Assembly (NCBI GenBank): GCA_947179485.1
Contig: OX359245.1
Coordinates: 73,581,067 to 73,645,066, forward strand
Source: Allacma fusca
Lineage: Eukaryota > Arthropoda > Collembola > Symphypleona > Sminthuridae
Direction of reading: 5' to 3'
Length of the DNA: 64,000 nucleotides
Shown in pieces: positions 1 to 12,300 of this stretch. The position numbers were made by a program, and so were the translations under genes. The notes under the pieces were generated by a model, which made no database searches, had not been told where the DNA came from, and was given only the letters and a program-made list of their open reading frames with translations. How positions within the stretch are numbered: position 1 is the stretch's first letter; every line of letters starts with the position of its first letter.

Positions 1-1407
1 TTGGATAACGTACTAGAGAAGCTAAACCGACATCACAGCTACGTTCCATCGGGATCCAATGTCGGGCACTTCACTGATTCTGACTTACATTTACGGCTAT
101 TGAATATTAGAGAAGAAGGAAAAAACGTTTTCACGCGCAGAGTCTTACTAGTTGATTCGTATGAATACATTGTGATTTCAATTGTATCGAACAAATTTTC
201 CAACTCATCTTTTCCTCCGAAGTCAAGTCAATTTTCTAAATACGCTCCAATCCTGGCCATATATCTCTTCACCAAAAACATTGCGTTTCCGTTATTTTTG
301 CCTATAATATCCGATGGACTCACATTCATGTCCTGCTATAAAACTAGAAGCTCCCACACTTATAAAATTTACTTAAAAGCCTTTGATACGACCACTTGGA
401 TTTTAATCTTGGGATTTTCAACATTTGTCGGAATATTCATTCAAAGCCGTTCCAAATTTGGGTTGTCAGAACGATTTATTATTTTTGTTTTGCCATTCCG
501 TGCTTTGTTGGAGAACGTGAATATTTCAGTCGCTGAAACCCCAAAGTCAATGTGGTTCAATTTTACAATTTGGCTCTTCGTGACAATTGTTTTGAGCAAC
601 GCTTACAAAGGTATTCTGACTTCTGACCTGACAGCACCAAAGTCCATGAAAGGTATGGAAACATGGGACGATCTAAATGGGGTTGATTTGATTCCTCAAT
701 TGAACCCAGTTTTTTCATCACGTGCAGAAAATATGCCTTCTATGTTTCGGAAGCGTAAAATACCAATTGGGCCCCGTGGTCGAGCACCTTTTAAATATCC
801 AGTCAATCTGATGGCAACTATTGGCATAAGATTGAATATGCAGAGCGCAATGTATGAAGTTGAATTTGTAGAAACAGGGGCAAACAGAGTTACTTCCCAG
901 TTTCGGAAAGAAAAATCATTATTTTTTAAATTAATGCATCAGATGGTCTTTCCGGCCGCAGAACCATACGTCAGCGTTGAAGAAGACGTCTCTCGATGCG
1001 ATAACGTGGCTTATATTGATTTCCAAAGTACAATTCTGAACTTTAGGGTTCCAAAGTTTCGACGAAAAACAATACTGACCAACCCTTTTTTGATGGGAAA
1101 GGAATCTATTTTACATGACCTGTATGGTTGGGGAGTTATGAAGATCTATGAGAGTAAGTTACTCGAGTTTCTGGAAAAATTAATGGAAACTGGGATTTAC
1201 CAGAGGGTCCGGGCCAGACTAGAGCAATTATACCGAACAAAGTCAGACTTGAAGTTCTTACAGAGTTTACCTAGATCAGTTGACTCGCTCAAGTTGCGTT
1301 CAAATTTCATTGAAACGTTGTTTTTGCTTTATTTGTTTCTCTCTACTATTTGCTTCGGCGTATTCTTGGTCGAAATAGCTTCAACTGTAAAACTTGTTTT
1401 GGGCTGA
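1..1407 (+). CDS. IR-like chemoreceptor, 3' part (gene cut by window edge)
   Basis: The frame is open from the first base to the TGA at 1405-1407, giving 468 codons with no true start, so the 5' part lies outside the window. It matches the last two thirds of the intact paralogue at 56662-58758 throughout. Visible parts are a first membrane segment (about residues 130-150, 'WILILGFSTFVGIFIQ'), a pore-like stretch, a third segment running into 'SNAYKGILTSDLTAP', which resembles the M3 gating region of ionotropic receptors, and a final hydrophobic helix at the C terminus (about 438-460). Receptors of this kind are ligand-gated cation channels of sensory dendrites in arthropods. The family call rests on the topology and the M3-like motif. 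The ligand is unknown, and the protein is divergent enough that another membrane family is possible. Confidence 0.6.
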   Translation: MDNVLEKLNRHHSYVPSGSNVGHFTDSDLHLRLLNIREEGKNVFTRRVLLVDSYEYIVISIVSNKFSNSSFPPKSSQFSKYAPILAIYLFTKNIAFPLFLPIISDGLTFMSCYKTRSSHTYKIYLKAFDTTTWILILGFSTFVGIFIQSRSKFGLSERFIIFVLPFRALLENVNISVAETPKSMWFNFTIWLFVTIVLSNAYKGILTSDLTAPKSMKGMETWDDLNGVDLIPQLNPVFSSRAENMPSMFRKRKIPIGPRGRAPFKYPVNLMATIGIRLNMQSAMYEVEFVETGANRVTSQFRKEKSLFFKLMHQMVFPAAEPYVSVEEDVSRCDNVAYIDFQSTILNFRVPKFRRKTILTNPFLMGKESILHDLYGWGVMKIYESKLLEFLEKLMETGIYQRVRARLEQLYRTKSDLKFLQSLPRSVDSLKLRSNFIETLFLLYLFLSTICFGVFLVEIASTVKLVLG

Positions 1408-3463
1408 AAATTCAGCTTGAATTAAGGGCTTTGCGCGGTTGATCACTGACTGATTAGACCTTAAGTATATCAAGTCCAAGTTATGTTGTTTTAAAATTTG
1501 ACTGTGAAGCTTGGAGTCAGTATAGTGTAAGGTTGAACCTAGAAAGTCTGTCCTGAATGTCACCTCATGTTTATGGTCGAGTCCAAAGGATTCACTGAAT
1601 TTTGTGCTGATGTGCGCCTTTGTCCTAGCGGACATTCGACCACCAGTTTGTCTGAGATATGAACTCATCCTTGCTAGCCTGTTCATTCACGTGTACGTAT
1701 GAATTAAGTTAATTGAGTTAAGATGAACGGGTTTCATCCCAGCAAATTAACATAAAGTGTAAAACGAAATGTTTTAGAGCCAATTAACAAGTTGTTAAAT
1801 GGGTTAGCAAACCCAGGGGGGGGGGATTTATAAAATAATTTTTACCCTGGCCCTGAACCTTAAAATAGATTTGTGGATCTTATAGTCAATATTTTTTGGT
1901 GGAACACCCTGCAAATCTACCATTTTTGAACCCTGTGACCTCAAACGTTGAAACAGGTTAATGCAGTAAATTTTAGAAAATGTGACATGGGTTTGTAGCA
2001 AACTAGAGTATTCAAAACGTTTTTATTACTCTATTATGTGGGCGGGTAAGGGGTTCTGATACATGATTATGGTCACGTCCGTGTGTTGATAGTACGAAGA
2101 TTGCTTGGAGTACTCACAAAATTGTGATTAAACTACAGATTGTAACGAACTCGATGGTCTTGATTTTAATAAATAATGTAAGCAATTATTGAATAAACTA
2201 GATATAAGAAGAATAATTCGAAGGCTGATTTATTTATTCTGGGAAATAAAGAAGGAAAGATTTGAACTTAACTAAAAATATGTGCAAGTGGAAGGAATAA
2301 CTCTAGAACGATAATGAGATTCGGGCAAATTAAATCAACATAATCAATCATAATCAGCGTCTAACATTACGTAACTACATTAAAACAACAAATATCTTCC
2401 CACATAACTCCAACTCATACCCTTATAAAGTACCCTTTTATAGTGGCTACGTCAAATCCTCAAGTGAATTTTTCCATGTTAAAGGTATACAGAACATTAC
2501 TTACTCATATAACGGTTTTATATGCTATAAACGTGTAATTATATACAATATTTATAAATAATAGCCACCAAAATAGTTCCCAAGGCCAATTTTACTCTGT
2601 ATGCAGTGGTTTTCAATATGAAAACATGTTGCTCCCAATTATATTTTTTTATGCAATGGCGGAACGACACAAATATCCCAAGCAAGGGATGTATTTTCTG
2701 TTAGGGAGTGTGCACATATTACAGTTTATTTTTTCAACATTTTTGGACCCGACCTCCCCCCTATCGTCATCCTAACGTCATTATTCCTTGACCCCCCTCC
2801 ACCCCTGTAAACGTCATCAATGCAAAAACAAAGACAAAAAACAAGTTTAATCCGTAGCATTTTTAGGGCGGCGTCAACCCCCTTATAAGATAGTGCTGTC
2901 CGTGATGTCTGATAGTTTTCCTCCGAAACTACTTGACCAAACCGTTCAAAGTTGTAGTGATCATTGTATAGACCTAAAACTCGTATGAGTTCATTATTGA
3001 TTGAAATCGGTCAGCGTGTTCGTGCGTAAAAAAAAATAAAATCTGTACTTTCCTCCGAAAATGCTCTACCGATTTTGTTCAAAATTTGTAGTCCACTTTT
3101 TCGGATGAGTCTGTTATTGGTTGAAATCGGTACACGTGTTCGTACTTAAACAAAATCAACTAAATTTTGAAGCAAGAAACAAAATTCTAACAAAGGCCAA
3201 CAAATGAATACTGGTTGGGAAACTTGAGGTCGCGGCCATTTTATTTTGGTCTCTCCTTTCGCGGACAAACGCGAAATTGCAATTACGGTTTTTGAAAAGA
3301 ACCTATTATTATAATAAAATTAAAAATTAACGTCAGTAATATCGGCAAATTCGCTCTGTATCGAGTCAGCCACATTTACAATAATTTCCATCGATGTTTC
3401 CGACCCCCTTCACATGCTGTGGAAAATTGCATTTGATAACTGAACAACAGATTCAGATGCTTT
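1408..3463. other. Intergenic, repeat-derived
   Basis: I see no gene here. About 1940-2640 is one copy of a dispersed repeat also seen at about 8705-9185 and, in two pieces, at 37955-38115 and 39120-39320. About 2750-2830 contains runs of 'gacccccctcc' type that look like a transposon end. About 2920-3160 holds two copies of a 'cctccgaaa...ctaccgattttg...gaaatcggt...gtgttcgt' motif about 120 bp apart. Confidence 0.5.
1940..2640. repeat. Dispersed repeat R, copy 1
   Basis: This shares long stretches with 8705-9090 (for example 'ttatggtcacgtccgt', 'gtggaaggaataact'). Its second half matches 37955-37985 ('ctaacatta.gtaactacatt') and 39133-39300 ('ccaaggccaattttactct'). It is probably an old transposon of unknown class. 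No terminal repeats or ORF were found. Confidence 0.5.
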
Positions 3464-4052
3464 CTAAAGAATTTCTATGAGCAGATCTTTTGTGGCAATG
3501 CTGCTACCAATATAGTTACTACATGTATGGTAGATTTGGCTGTCAGGGTTGTCTTGAATTCTGGGGCAATGGTAGAGATAGGATGATTTCCAGACATTTA
3601 CCATGACATGTTGCCACAAACCGCCAAAGTAGGCAGATGAATCTTCCGGGTTGCAAATAAAAACTCGATATAATATAGAAGAAATATCCTGCTTCTCGTT
3701 TGTCATCTCGTTTTCACGCCGGATGTTGTGGTTTGGCACACTCGATAAGTTTCTGTGATTTATCAAACTGAACTGCTTTGGAAATCCACTCTTGTAATTT
3801 TCTTCAAGTTCAGTCAACCAAATTGGTGAAATAGCTGAAAATTGGAATTGGCAGGAAATTAATTACTTTTAAGTGCCAGTATTATGTACCAAGGTAAGGT
3901 CTAAGTTCAGCTCAACACAAAATTTAATTACTCATGGTCTTGTAACGGGCATCATGGTGTGGTATCATTCCTGAATGGTTGCAATTTCCAGCAATTACGC
4001 CCCAATTTAGACTGAAAAAAACAAAATGCACAATAATATTCAAATACGCCAT
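3464..4052 (-). CDS. Two-exon small secreted protein, paralogue A
   Basis: On the minus strand the ATG at 4052 opens a hydrophobic signal peptide ending near 'GVIAGNC'. Exon 1 runs 4052-3932 and ends '..ATG A|GTAATT'. A 97-base intron follows, with acceptor 'attttcag' at 3837-3835. Exon 2 runs 3834-3464 and stays open in the matching phase to a TAG, giving about 163 residues. The intron position and phase are the same in paralogue B (51173-50615), which supports the model. The mature protein begins near 'ISPIWLTELEENYKSG' and has several cysteines. I do not recognise the family. Its second half diverges from paralogue B, so one of the two may be frameshifted. Confidence 0.5.
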
Positions 4053-4199
4053 TATGACACTCAACAAAGATTTTTTTTCTTCACTGGTGGCTATGCACCT
4101 TGACTTGGCAAGCCCGAATGTAGGAATGAATTCATTTCATTGCGATAATGCCTCAAAGGAAGCTCTACTCTGCAATGATTTCCGTGTTATGAGTATGAC

Positions 4200-5001
4200 T
4201 GACAAGCAAAGTCTTCCGATGTGACTTTCAGAATTAAATGAAAATTGGTGGAATTGTAGGCACTGCTAATAGTGTTCACACAAACTGCAAACTTGGTGCC
4301 ATCTCAGCTGGGATCGGGCAGTAGGACATCTGAAAGTTTGATATTTTTTGAAAGTTTGACAGGGGGGACCCTTCCTCGCTTGAAATTTTGCATGTTAAAT
4401 CCCATAAGAAAAATTCATTTTCGCAACTCGAACGAAATCCAAACCAATGTAACCAAAAAATAATGTACATGTATCAACATGTACATACGTGAACCTTTTT
4501 TCAATTAATTAAATACAGCTAAAAGTCGAAGGGGTACTTTTATATTTATATTAAGCATGAAAATGAAAATTAAATGAAATTTTTCGGCTGTCAATGTGAA
4601 AAAAATAGTATTTATGCGAAACAAATTATAAACGAATATGATAAAATAATTCCTATAATGTTGAGATTTGGCTCATTTCTGCTCAAATTGTGTACCCTTG
4701 AAGACGGGTCTAGAGTACTTTTACGTATGAACATTTTCCGAACATTTGTGAACATTGGTTTGAATTTCGTTCGAGTTGCGAAAATGAATTTTTCTTATGG
4801 GATTTAACATGCAAAATTTCAAGCGAGGAAGGGTCCCCCCTGTCAAACTTTCAAAAAATATCAAACTTTCAGATGTCCTACTGCCCGATCCCAGCGGAGA
4901 TGGCACCAAGTTTGCAGTTTTTGTGAACACTATTAGCAGTACCTACAATTCCACCAAATTGCATTTAATTCTGAAGGTCACATCGGAAGACTTTGCTTGT
5001 G
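4200..5001. repeat. Long inverted repeat (hairpin) with ~300-bp loop
   Basis: The left arm is about 4200-4449 and the right arm about 4752-5001, reverse complements over about 250 bp with only about 8 mismatches that I can count. The spacer is about 300 bp of AT-rich sequence containing the short palindrome 'tgtacatgtatcaacatgtaca'. The short ORFs in the arms are mirror images of each other and are not genes. A transcript through it would fold into a long double-stranded stem. The locus is inside paralogous segment A and has no counterpart in segment B at 51.2-52.8 kb, so it was inserted or formed after the duplication. Confidence 0.85.
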
Positions 5002-6596
5002 AGAGTTTTGTCCTCCTCGTGGATGTGAGTTTTCACAATTTTGCCGAAAACAACGTCAGGAGTGCTGTATTTGATTAATTTCAACTATAATAAGCAAGCA
5101 TTCCTTATCTATTCAATTTGCGGCTCTAATTTGTAGTGGACAGTTACGGGAAGTAATTATTATTAAATAAAAGTGGTTGATGCAACCAATGACTGTTCAT
5201 TTTAAAGGTTAGTTGGAAAACAGTAATTGTCAAATATAATAACGTCACTGGTAGTTACATGCTAATTTTTTTACAAAAAGGAATTACGGAATCATAATTG
5301 GGAAGGCCAAGTGTTACACTTTGCAGAGCAAGAATGAGTCACGGCTGCCTATAAAATATATGTATATTACAGAGTTTTCCAAGATGTTCATGCAAGACGT
5401 GCTTTCTAGAAAAAATGTTTCTTATTATAGTTCAGTTACAGTTTTGAGATATTAAAGTAAACGTGGATTGGTCTCAGCAATTCTAAGGAGCTAAGGAACT
5501 GGGTTATATTTCTCCACATTTTGCTATCTAGCATTTTTAGTTAGAATATCGAAGACCTGTTTTTTTCTATTTTAATGGACTATTCGGGGAAAGGGTGTGA
5601 GGGTTTCAAGGAATGAAATCATATGTACCAATCAATTTAGTAATACGTGGTCAACTCAGTAGTCTCAGTGATTCAAATGAACTGAAACATCCGCTTTATT
5701 TTCCTTCCAACTTTGTCTTGTTTACATATTTGAAGTAAGAAGTTTTTACACGCTCTGTATACATGGAAATGGTATTTACGTTTAAATAATTTGTGTCTAA
5801 TTCTTAAGGCTAATTCAGAGCAGGTTTTCCGTAAGAACGCATTCAAGACAATCATGAAAATTGAATTTCCTGGACTACACTTAATACATGTTGTCATTGA
5901 CTCTAATTGTAAGTGTCGGAACTGGCTTGACTGTAGTGCTGATCCGGACGAAATAAGTAATTTGTTTATCAGCCCAACGTGGCGTGCCAACTGGTCAAAT
6001 TGATTTCAATCCACTCGTTTCGTCCACTAAACATTAAACTGAGACTGACAATGAACAGAATGCAAATTCGATCCTTAAATTTATTGAAACCCGCACGGGC
6101 TCAAAACTCGGTTTTTATGTATTCATATTTCATGCCTAATTGACGTAGATTTCCAGCGATTAGCTCTCAGTTTGGATTGAATTCTAAGATTTTGTATTTA
6201 CGTTTATTAGCATGTAACATTTACTAAAAGTGTAAAGAATAATTTTGCTCTAACATGGAAACTTCAGTTTTAAAAGGGTAGGGATTTTCAATGATTTTTT
6301 CATTTTCATTCAAACATTCATTTTTAATCAAATCTCATTTTTTCGTATTGATTCTCCTTGTTTTTCTTTAGGTTTTGGATTCTGCCAGACCTACAGATCT
6401 TCTATTCAGTATTGAACTCTATTTTGTTCTGAACTGTGACCAGAATAAATATAAAAACCGTGAATTAATTACAGAAAATCGTATGCTATAGATTAGTTTT
6501 TAATTCGTAAAGCCACATTCTAGCAGGTTTTTTCAACATGATATATCTGTACCTGTCTGGAAATTCACGGAAGCTATGCAAACTATGACCTACGAT
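5002..6596. other. Decayed remainder of paralogous segment A
   Basis: This aligns piecewise with 51.4-53.7 kb, for example 'gtaaacgtgga.tggtctcag' at 5459 and 52853 and 'gtgagggtttca' at 5597 and 53019. On the minus strand, about 6120-5985 reads as a degraded C-terminal exon ending '..GRNEWIEI', matching the 'GPNNRIEW' region of the gene at 42.4 kb. Overlapping short ORFs on both strands at 5673-6003 show no constraint I can recognise. Confidence 0.45.
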
Positions 6597-6604
6597 GTCT
6601 GATA

Positions 6605-8559
6605 CAGAGGTGTCCATCCTTCGAAGGATTTCCTTCAGAGAAGGCTTCTTTGAACGAATTAGGCGTTAGCTTTGGCAATTATGAAGGGAACGGAAGGAAA
6701 GCTGGAAAGGAAACGAAGGATGAACGAAGGCTTCTGCTGTTTGCAGAAATATTGGAATGTGAAGGAACATGTTAATTTTACAGCCTTCGAATGCCGTTGG
6801 AACTTACAATCCCATCTACTATATTTTAGGTAAAATCCTTCCGTAACTAAAGTTCATGTACGTAAGTACACCGTTACTCAACTGAAAAACATTATTCTGG
6901 CGGGTCTGCTTAATGTTATTCTAGAAACATTTATCTCACAATGGCAGAATGATACCTGGAGCATGTAAGCATTTTATTCCCTTCGCTGTACATATGTACA
7001 TACGGATAATCTGCAATAATTGTAATTAATTACAAACTAATTATTAGTTTTTCAGAGGTAAACAGTTGGAGGTTTAAAGCTCTGACCAGTCATGGGCAAT
7101 TGGTTTTCCTTGCCTTTAACATTGCCATGAAAATTAAATACAATATCACCTGCCTTTTCGCCTTCCTTGCATCATATCTTGCAATTTCCCCTTATCCAAA
7201 AGGTAGGTTAATATTTGTGCCTTCCTTGCCTTTTTGTACCATTTCAAAATGCCTTGTCTAACCTTAAATGCTGTTTTTGTTCGAAAATAGGATTAGCTGC
7301 ATGTAACATGTGGCTGGGTCTGCAATACGATAAAATTATGCATTGAACGTGTTTGAAATACAGATAGACGGCAGTGTTACTGTACCAATGCAGCCACAAT
7401 TTATTTTAAAATATGAGTATTGAACGAATTGGAACTGTTTCGGATCCGAGTTTGAGTAACAGTCCGAATTAGAGAAGTTTCTCCATTTTCTCCCTCGTAA
7501 AAGAAATTGTGTAAGAGATTTTGTAGATGAATGAGCATCTTAACTCTTGAACATCGAGTGGTCTATTCCATGAACGGCTTTCTAAAATATTTTACAATTT
7601 AATGTTCGGATTTATTTTGAGTGTAAATTTTAAATACATTGATTGTAAAAAAGAATCATTTTGAGTTTCTAATTATTATCAACGGGAGAGCTTACCAAAT
7701 GACTTATAGAGTTTGGCCACCCTTGCCGGGCACTATACTTCAATGGTCCCGAATCTTCGCATTGGAGACATTTTAGCTTTCCTCCAGATTTATCTTTTGA
7801 CGTTTTAACAAACTGGAAGTATTTCACTTGATTTCTCTCACTTTGAGCTCTTTAATCTTTAACACGCATTTCAGAAATTGTTACAGCATTGATTTCACAT
7901 ACTCTGACAGAAAAGTTCCAAATTCACATGCCTTCCACTGAGTAAGAGAACAATTGAATTTATTGGGAATATGCAATAACGTCTCGCGAGGTATTATCTT
8001 AATGCTTTGCTAGCGTGGTCGTCTCAATGTTATGTACATATGGATGTAAAACGTGTTCACTGTTATTTTTGTTTGTATTTCTCATCGTCAGATGCCGTCA
8101 CAATGCAATTTGTGATCCTTACCTTAATCCTTAGCATAAATTGAGCCTTCCTAAAACCTTGCCTTTAATACCAAAATTTGCAAGCATTTCTACTAAATTT
8201 CTTTGTTCGTCTATAAATTTTTAAGCCTTCCTTTCTCCTTGCCTTCATTGTAGTGGGTTTTAAATGCCTTCTTTCCTTTTTGCCTTATACCAAGGCCTTT
8301 CTTAAGGCAAGGTGCCCATGACTGGCTCTGACTTTGTGACTTGTGTTAAAAGATTTGGGATAAATACAAGAACATGAAGGGCATTTAAATATTTTTTGAA
8401 GGCTGAAGGAAGGATTATAGCAGGATTTGAATGAAGGAAGGGCGAAGGAAGGGTAAATATTCAGAAGGCTTCATTTTACGGAGCGATGAAGGAACGGATA
8501 ATTGGAAACGGTCACCCTTCTGAAGGATGAACGAAGGCGATTTCAAATGGACACCTCTG
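6605..8559. mobile_element. hAT-type non-autonomous element, outer
   Basis: The ends are the 13-bp inverted repeat CAGAGGTGTCCAT, flanked by the 8-bp direct duplication GTCTGATA at 6597-6604 and 8560-8567. An 8-bp duplication and a CAG..CTG end are typical of the hAT superfamily. Next to both ends are many degenerate copies of a GAAGGAA-like word. No transposase ORF is present, so the element would need a transposase supplied elsewhere. A second element (7087-8324) sits inside it. Without the insert it would be about 0.7 kb. Confidence 0.9.
7087..8324. mobile_element. hAT-type non-autonomous element, nested
   Basis: The inverted ends are CAGTCATGGGCA. The 8-bp target duplication GCTCTGAC lies at 7079-7086 and 8325-8332. 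The subterminal sequence carries repeated 'CCTTGCC' and 'GCCTTCC' words, oriented so that they mirror each other at the two ends. No coding capacity is visible. It lies wholly inside the 6605-8559 element and so is the younger insertion. Confidence 0.9.
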
Positions 8560-8567
8560 GTCTGATA

Positions 8568-9320
8568 GCATGAATGAAATTTCTGTGCAGGAATGTTAGT
8601 ACGATTTTATGCATATCATATTATTCGTGCCCTTTTTATTCACTATAGTTAAATATTAAAACACGAAGGTAATTAAATAAATTTACATTCAGAAAATAAC
8701 CATTGAATTCAAATGTTGACACAGGGTAATGCAATAACTTTTAGAAAATGTAAAATGGGTTTGTTGCAAACATGAGGAATCAAAACATTTCATGTCACCC
8801 CATTATGTGGGTAAGTAAGGGGTTGTGAAAAATTATTATGGTCACGTCCGTAAGTTAATATTATAAGGATTGCTTAATGTACTTACAAAATTGCAATTAA
8901 ACTAAACATTGTAATGAGCTGAGTGATCGTAATTTCAATTTAAATATATGTAGTCAATTATTGAAAAAATGGGCATCCGAACAATAATTCCAAGGGTAAT
9001 TATTTATTCTTTGAAATGAAGAAGCAAGGAATTGATCTGAACATCAGCAACTCAGAATATGTATAAGTGGAAGGAATAACTAAGAACAAAACTAAGAGTC
9101 CAACTAATTAAAGGCTTTAACTCACTCTTGAGCTTGTGAAATCGCTCAATCAGTGTTGCAACCGCATAAATATAAAAATTTTGTGATACATTACACTTCA
9201 TATAGTTGCAAATTGACAAAAGAACTCTCACAACCGTCAAAACAAATTCATAAAACCAAACTCTACGAAACGCCTCAGCATTTTTCAGCCCATCCAGAAA
9301 AAGTTAGGACGTTTACAGGT
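8568..9320. repeat. Dispersed repeat R, copy 2, and leader of the Gypsy-like element
   Basis: About 8705-9185 is a diverged copy of the repeat at 1940-2640, including the 'actcactcttgag..gtgttgcaacc' part also seen at 38045-38095. It ends just before the gag start. This is where a 5' LTR and primer-binding site should be, but I find no matching copy downstream of the element and no convincing tRNA-complementary site. It is therefore recorded as a repeat, not an LTR. Confidence 0.45.
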
Positions 9321-12300
9321 ATGGAACCCGAAAAGAACCAACATCCATCAAGAAGGGAACCACCACCTGCACCTTCAATACCATCTCGAAGGACTACGCG
9401 ATCTGCAGGACCAGTACCACAGAATGAAACAGGCTTGGAGGAAATCCTCGCCCGTAGGAAAGAGGAGAGGAAAGCAGCGAAAGCCAAAGCTAATACAGCA
9501 ACGGCAGGTGTAGACCTCTCTTCAACGTCTTCAGCTTCGACATCTACAGTCATGGAAGAATCCGGCAGTACAACCTTGGCATTATCTGCACAAAGTCCAT
9601 CGGGCTCGCAGGCCACGGGGCACGGAGATAATCCTGACAATAATGCTGAAAGCATGGATGTGTTCTTGGACACGGTGTCAACACCTGTAACAGGTACGGC
9701 AACCAGTCCGAAACGAACACCAACAGTATCGACAGCACAAACACCAAAGTTTTCAAAAACAAAGGTGGTGCAAGGACAGAATCTCCATAGACTAGCTATG
9801 CAACGAGAATTACGCGACCTCGAGGTAACCAACCTGGAGGGCCAACAGGTCCAACAAGACCAGGAGGTTGAGGCCACAGGCGAATTCATGCTAAATGCTA
9901 GAGGAGACATGGTTTTTGTCAGTCACGATGCTGACCCAACGATCAAGGAAATCTTGTCGCAATTCAATCAACCTGAGGAAAGACCAACTAGTAGCGCTGC
10001 CATGTCATCATTTGAAATTCTCACGGATCCTGGAAGCAACCATACAAGTGTCGGGGAGGGCGAGCAAGGATTCGCAACTCCAGAAAGTGAGATGGAAGAT
10101 GTGACCAATGAATCACCCAACAATGTGGTTGTCAGCAACCTGACAAACCCAGTTGGCAACGGAGACATTCCTCAAGACACGAGCATACAATCCCAACAGG
10201 ATGTACAACGTCAAGGAATGTGCAGCAAAACTACTGGACAAACAGAACAACAGGTTAATCAGCAAAGCTCAACGGAATTGGATGATTTGGAGGATTCCAA
10301 CAGACCAATAGCTATAGCAACAAGTACACAAGAGATTATCCAGCAAGGGAATCTCAGTACACACTCATCATTTAGGGACAATTTAGCAATAACTCAATCG
10401 GACGAGTCAACCGAACAGAGTGAACAAGGTGACTCACCAACAGGAGTGCCACGTACCAATAACAGTATAGGGAGTGATCGTGACCAGGTCACTACTCAAT
10501 TAAATCAGCAGTTATCAAACTTAAGCATCAGCGACCACCGTAAGGCTTCACAGTCGAATACTACAGTTTCTCAACAACCAGACATACAACAACTTGTGCG
10601 AGATAGGTTCCTATCAAGACCATCTCCAGGATTTTCCAATAGAGGAGATATAGGCTTTCAAAGGACACTCAGCCGGGTGTCTGAGTCTACAGAACAGGAA
10701 GGCCCAGTCGAGGATCAGTTACCACCGATCAGAGAAGGGCAAGATAACATCCAAAGAGTGGAAGAAAATTTCGTACAATTAGTGACAGGTACAGGTGTGA
10801 TAGTACCAGCAGGATCGTTTCAACAACTAGTGACCACAGCAGGCTTCCAACGGAACTCAGTGGAAAATTTTCTGGTAGTTCGAGGGTTGGAAGGACAACT
10901 GATAGAGGTGTATCACAGGTTAGCTCAAAATCTTTATACAGGTACAGTCCAATGGACACATTTTTTCCTTAGATTAGCTGAAGTCACCCACAGACGGGAC
11001 AATAACAGAGATCCGAATAGGGAAGAAAGGGAAGTGTTACGTACACGTGCCTTCGAGTACGGTCGGAACGTCAGGGACAACATTTTCATCCCCACAGACG
11101 TCATCCGAAACCTTTTAGAGCACCGGGTATTGTCGTTGAGAAGTCATCAGGCACACCAGGATAGCCAGATTTTCTTCAACGATACACCTAGGTACACGAC
11201 CGTGATACAATCCGGAAGACTTAGTGAAAATCTAGAATTTGGTCAACAACGACAAGAAAGGCGAGTCAGCGACGAGAGTAGGCCAGGTCCAGAACAAGAT
11301 TCAAATAACAACGGGACCACCCAACAAAGCGTAATCGACTCCAGCGCTGACGACATCATTAGCAGGTACCTTAGGTACGACCAAAGAAACCCACCAGTAA
11401 CACGGAATCCGGTTACGGGTTTATTAGAACCAGCATCTAGATCTACGCTAAGGACCATCTCAGGCGAACCTACAGTACAACCCGTTACGTCACGAAGGAT
11501 TTCACCGGAAAGCTTGAATACCAGCTCAAGCTCAATCAACAAGGCTATAGCAAAAGCGATAGCCTCAGCGACACTTCAAGCGGGTTTAACAACTCCTCGA
11601 AATCGGAAGTTAAGCAACTCCGATCGTGACCATCTCAGACCAAGCAACCAGGTGACGGAAAGTAACCAGGTAGATTACTCATCACCCAGGTCACAACTTT
11701 TCCAGAAATCGGTGAGAAGACATTACAGGGTAAATAGTGCGGAGGAAAACAGCAACTTAAATCCCAGAACCAGTCCACAAGGGATTACGACACGTGAGAG
11801 ACCAAGCAACAGCCGTCGCGAGACAGCCATTCAGAAGGGTAGCCCAAAAGCACCCACTACATCACCTACAGTCCAGACAGGTAATCAGACACCAGCAGGG
11901 AGCTCTACGGCCCCACCGAGAGTGACCCCGAGGTCCAGTAATTCCTGTCGCTCAACACCTGCAACAGGTGACAGAGGGCAGTCAAGCCAACACAGCAACT
12001 CTCACGAGATAACACAGCAAATTAACCCAGTACACATCTCACCAACCAGTCAGAATAGACAGGTTTCAACGGAAAATACGCCAAGGAACCGACCATTTCA
12101 ACCTAACCTGCAATTTAGACCACAACCCACCCAAGACGATTTGGAGACACCAACTGAGGAGGTCGAGACCACCCAAATTGGTAGTACATCACAGGCTACC
12201 GTTAAGAGGGATTTAACAACAACAAAGTTGTACGTCAACACCGATTCCACCCAGGCAAACAATAACGAGCAACTGGTACACCGAGTTTACCAGTCACCGG

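Noticed and set aside
1381-1686. 101-codon minus-strand ORF at the receptor 3' end
   Set aside because: No counterpart behind the intact receptor at 58.7 kb and no recognisable feature.
4272-5078. Matching small ORFs on both strands near 4.3-5.0 kb
   Set aside because: They are the two arms of one inverted repeat read in opposite directions, not paralogous genes.
8705-9185. 5' LTR of the Gypsy-like element
   Set aside because: It is in the right place, but no matching copy follows the element, while unrelated positions (1.9 and 38 kb) carry the same sequence. It lacks a defined TG..CA end and a primer site.
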